Source: Acetanaerobacterium elongatum (GTDB lineage Bacteria; Bacillota; Clostridia; Oscillospirales; Ruminococcaceae). Taken from it: a stretch of DNA of 64,000 nucleotides. Below are positions 62,889 through 64,000 of the stretch, piece by piece. Each line of letters starts with the position of its first letter. Positions within the stretch are counted from its first letter, which is position 1. Location of the stretch: positions 1 through 64,000 of the forward strand of contig NZ_FNID01000001.1 of the NCBI RefSeq assembly GCF_900103835.1, read 5' to 3'. Below the pieces are notes generated by a model. It saw only the letters and a list, made by a program, of their open reading frames with translations, was not told where the DNA came from and made no database searches. Both the position numbers and the translations under genes were made by a program.

Positions 62889-62917
62889 ATTATCCTACTT
62901 ACTCGCAGAATTGTCAA
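62889..62917 (-). promoter_or_regulatory. Promoter of the tRNA-Gly gene
   Basis: Minus strand TTGACA (62917-62912), 17-bp spacer, GATAAT (62894-62889), about 45 bases before the tRNA 5' end. Confidence 0.88.
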
Positions 62918-62930
62918 GTGTTTTTTGTTG

Positions 62931-63059
62931 TTAATGCGGCTCAACCACGAAGCTGACGCCGTGGCGCTGACCCTGCCGCTGTCCATATCCGGCTGTGCAT
63001 ACAGCTGCAAGAACCCCGGCAAGGTCAACCTTTATGGCTTCTCTGATGACAATATCCAT
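62931..63059 (-). pseudogene. Short open frame, possible gene remnant
   Basis: 42 codons from MDIVIREAIKVDLAGVLAAV to a TAA stop. The start is reminiscent of N-terminal helices of GNAT acetyltransferases but the rest is not, so it may be the truncated end of such a gene or a chance frame. It lies in the gap between the TrkA gene and the tRNA. Confidence 0.2.
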
Positions 63060-63082
63060 GCAGCCAATCCTTAACCGGGCAA

Positions 63083-63739
63083 TTACAGCCCCAGCTGGCG
63101 GCTTAATTCGTGTAGTGTGTTATCCTTGGTGATCGTGATGATGTGATCGCCCGCCTGCAGAACGGTACTGCCGCGGGGGATAATGATCTGGTCGTTGCGC
63201 GAGATGGATACAATCACTGAATCTTCGGGCAGATGAATCTCGGCAAGGGTTTTACCGCTGTACTTAAAATCGGCGGGCAGCGCAATCTCTGAGAGAGAGG
63301 TTTCGCCGCGGTTGAGCGACATCAGGTTCTTAATGGCGGCGGAATCCACCTCACGCTCAAGCAGACGTGCGATATTATCGGTGCTGCTGATGGGGATATC
63401 TACGCCCAAACGCTTCATAATAGACGCATTCTTGGGGTTGTTAACACGTGCAACGGTACGCTTGATATTATATACCCGCTTGCCCAGCTCGCAGGCCACC
63501 AGGTTATCCTCATCCTTACCGGTTACGCAGATAAGCGCATCCGCCTCGTCGGCACCCGCCTCACCCAAAGACTTGATGGTGGTGCCGTCGCCAATAATTA
63601 CGGGAATATCCAGGTCGTTGGCACATTTTTGGCAGAGATCTCGGTTAATTTCTATAATTCTAGGCTCATGGCCGTGTTCCAACAGGGTTTTGGAAAGGTA
63701 ATAACCAACCTTTCCTCCGCCTACTACAATTACGATCAT
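63083..63739 (-). CDS. TrkA/KtrA-type potassium channel regulatory protein
   Basis: 218 residues. N-terminal RCK_N Rossmann domain: VGGGKVGYYLSKTLLEHGHE then IEIN, with GDGTTIKSLGEAGADEADAL. C-terminal RCK_C/TrkA-C domain from about 135 (LNRGETSLSEIALPADFKYS). Binds nucleotide and controls a TrkH/KtrB-type potassium channel, which is not in the window. AAAGG precedes the ATG. A second TrkA-type gene precedes it on the same strand. Confidence 0.93.
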   Translation of the reverse strand: MIVIVVGGGKVGYYLSKTLLEHGHEPRIIEINRDLCQKCANDLDIPVIIGDGTTIKSLGEAGADEADALICVTGKDEDNLVACELGKRVYNIKRTVARVNNPKNASIMKRLGVDIPISSTDNIARLLEREVDSAAIKNLMSLNRGETSLSEIALPADFKYSGKTLAEIHLPEDSVIVSISRNDQIIIPRGSTVLQAGDHIITITKDNTLHELSRQLGL

Positions 63740-63832
63740 ATTTCAAGTCCATACCTTTCTTTACAAATCGCCGGGGCACGTTGTACCGTTCGAAAACCGG
63801 CTTAGAGGTTTACGATTCTATAACCCTATACG

Positions 63833-64000
63833 CTAATCGATTATCTTGGCGTAAACAAGCTTATCGGTGGCTTGCAGCACATATTTTCCGTTTGCTGCAA
63901 GGTTCAGCGAGCGGTTCTCATGCATTACCGCAAACAGCATCTCCTCTGAATCATTTTCAAGTGATTCGAGCGTTTTTCCCACATAGCTTTTCGGAACCGG
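63833..64000 (-). CDS. C-terminal end of a second TrkA-type protein (runs off window)
   Basis: The last 55 codons are visible: PVPKSYVGKTLESLENDSEE ... a RCK_C-like end with VLQATDKLVYAKIID. It is in the same direction as the complete TrkA gene, with a gap of about 95 bases between them. The visible part fits a TrkA-C domain, so the two probably form a pair of regulatory subunits or one long operon. Confidence 0.75.
   Translation of the reverse strand, partial: PVPKSYVGKTLESLENDSEEMLFAVMHENRSLNLAANGKYVLQATDKLVYAKIID

Noticed and set aside
62756-63028. Minus-strand frame of 90 codons
   Set aside because: It runs through the tRNA-Gly gene and its promoter, so it is not a protein gene.

Overview
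The window looks like chromosomal DNA of a spore-forming member of the Clostridia, probably the Oscillospirales/Ruminococcaceae side. The evidence is spoIVA next to a DUF3794-LysM gene of the SipL type, a 27-codon spoVM gene, a GerA-type germination operon, strong AGGAGG ribosome binding sites with frequent TTG/GTG starts, TTGACA/TATAAT promoters and Firmicutes-type rpoB, rpoC and rpsL. Genus is not determinable by eye.

Layout. 1-5.9 kb: edge of an IS1182-type transposase, a sugar aminotransferase, DedA, a CPBP protease, a lipoprotein and a YtrA-type GntR/ABC operon. 6-9.5 kb: a pair of M14-like genes (one apparently catalytically dead), a lipoprotein, a membrane protein and a lone LuxR helix-turn-helix protein. 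9.9-14 kb: TetR, flavin reductase, FMN-binding protein and LysR, then an O-acetylhomoserine sulfhydrylase. 14-16.2 kb: a self-regulated TetR/FAD-oxidoreductase operon. 16.3-19.9 kb: a three-gene surface cassette (DNRLRE protein, 13-residue-repeat protein, glycosyltransferase-TPR). 20-23 kb: lipoprotein, acyl-CoA synthetase and XRE-cupin regulator. 23.4-26.3 kb: a secreted glycosidase-amidase fusion. 26.4-29.3 kb: small regulator/membrane pair, DUF975 and HD-GYP. 29.5-33.1 kb: cellobiose phosphorylase with LacI. 33.4-41.2 kb: spore genes (GerA-GerC-small D-GerB, spoIVA, sipL, spoVM). 41.4-53.6 kb: tuf, fusA, rpsG, rpsL, rpoC, rpoB. 54-56.5 kb: ECF sigma/anti-sigma membrane operon with unexplained RNA-like structures upstream. 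57.4-58.6 kb: an isolated phage-type lysis cassette. 58.9-64 kb: chemoreceptor, zinc-ribbon repeat protein, tRNA-Gly(CCC) and TrkA-type potassium regulators.

How the genes work together. SpoVM, SpoIVA and SipL are partners in the coat basement layer, and the germination receptor lies just downstream. The LacI regulator and the GH94 phosphorylase form a cellodextrin unit with matching palindromes. The secreted fusion pairs an amidase, which would strip stem peptides, with a DigH-like glycosidase domain, whose E. coli relative acts on stripped glycan. The strongest candidates for something poorly described are the DNRLRE/repeat/glycosyltransferase cassette, the M14 enzyme-pseudoenzyme pair, the glycosidase-amidase fusion, the Cys/His-rich open region in front of the small XRE regulator, and two RNA candidates between rpoB and the sigma operon.

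All calls come from reading the sequence and recalled family knowledge; no database search was run.
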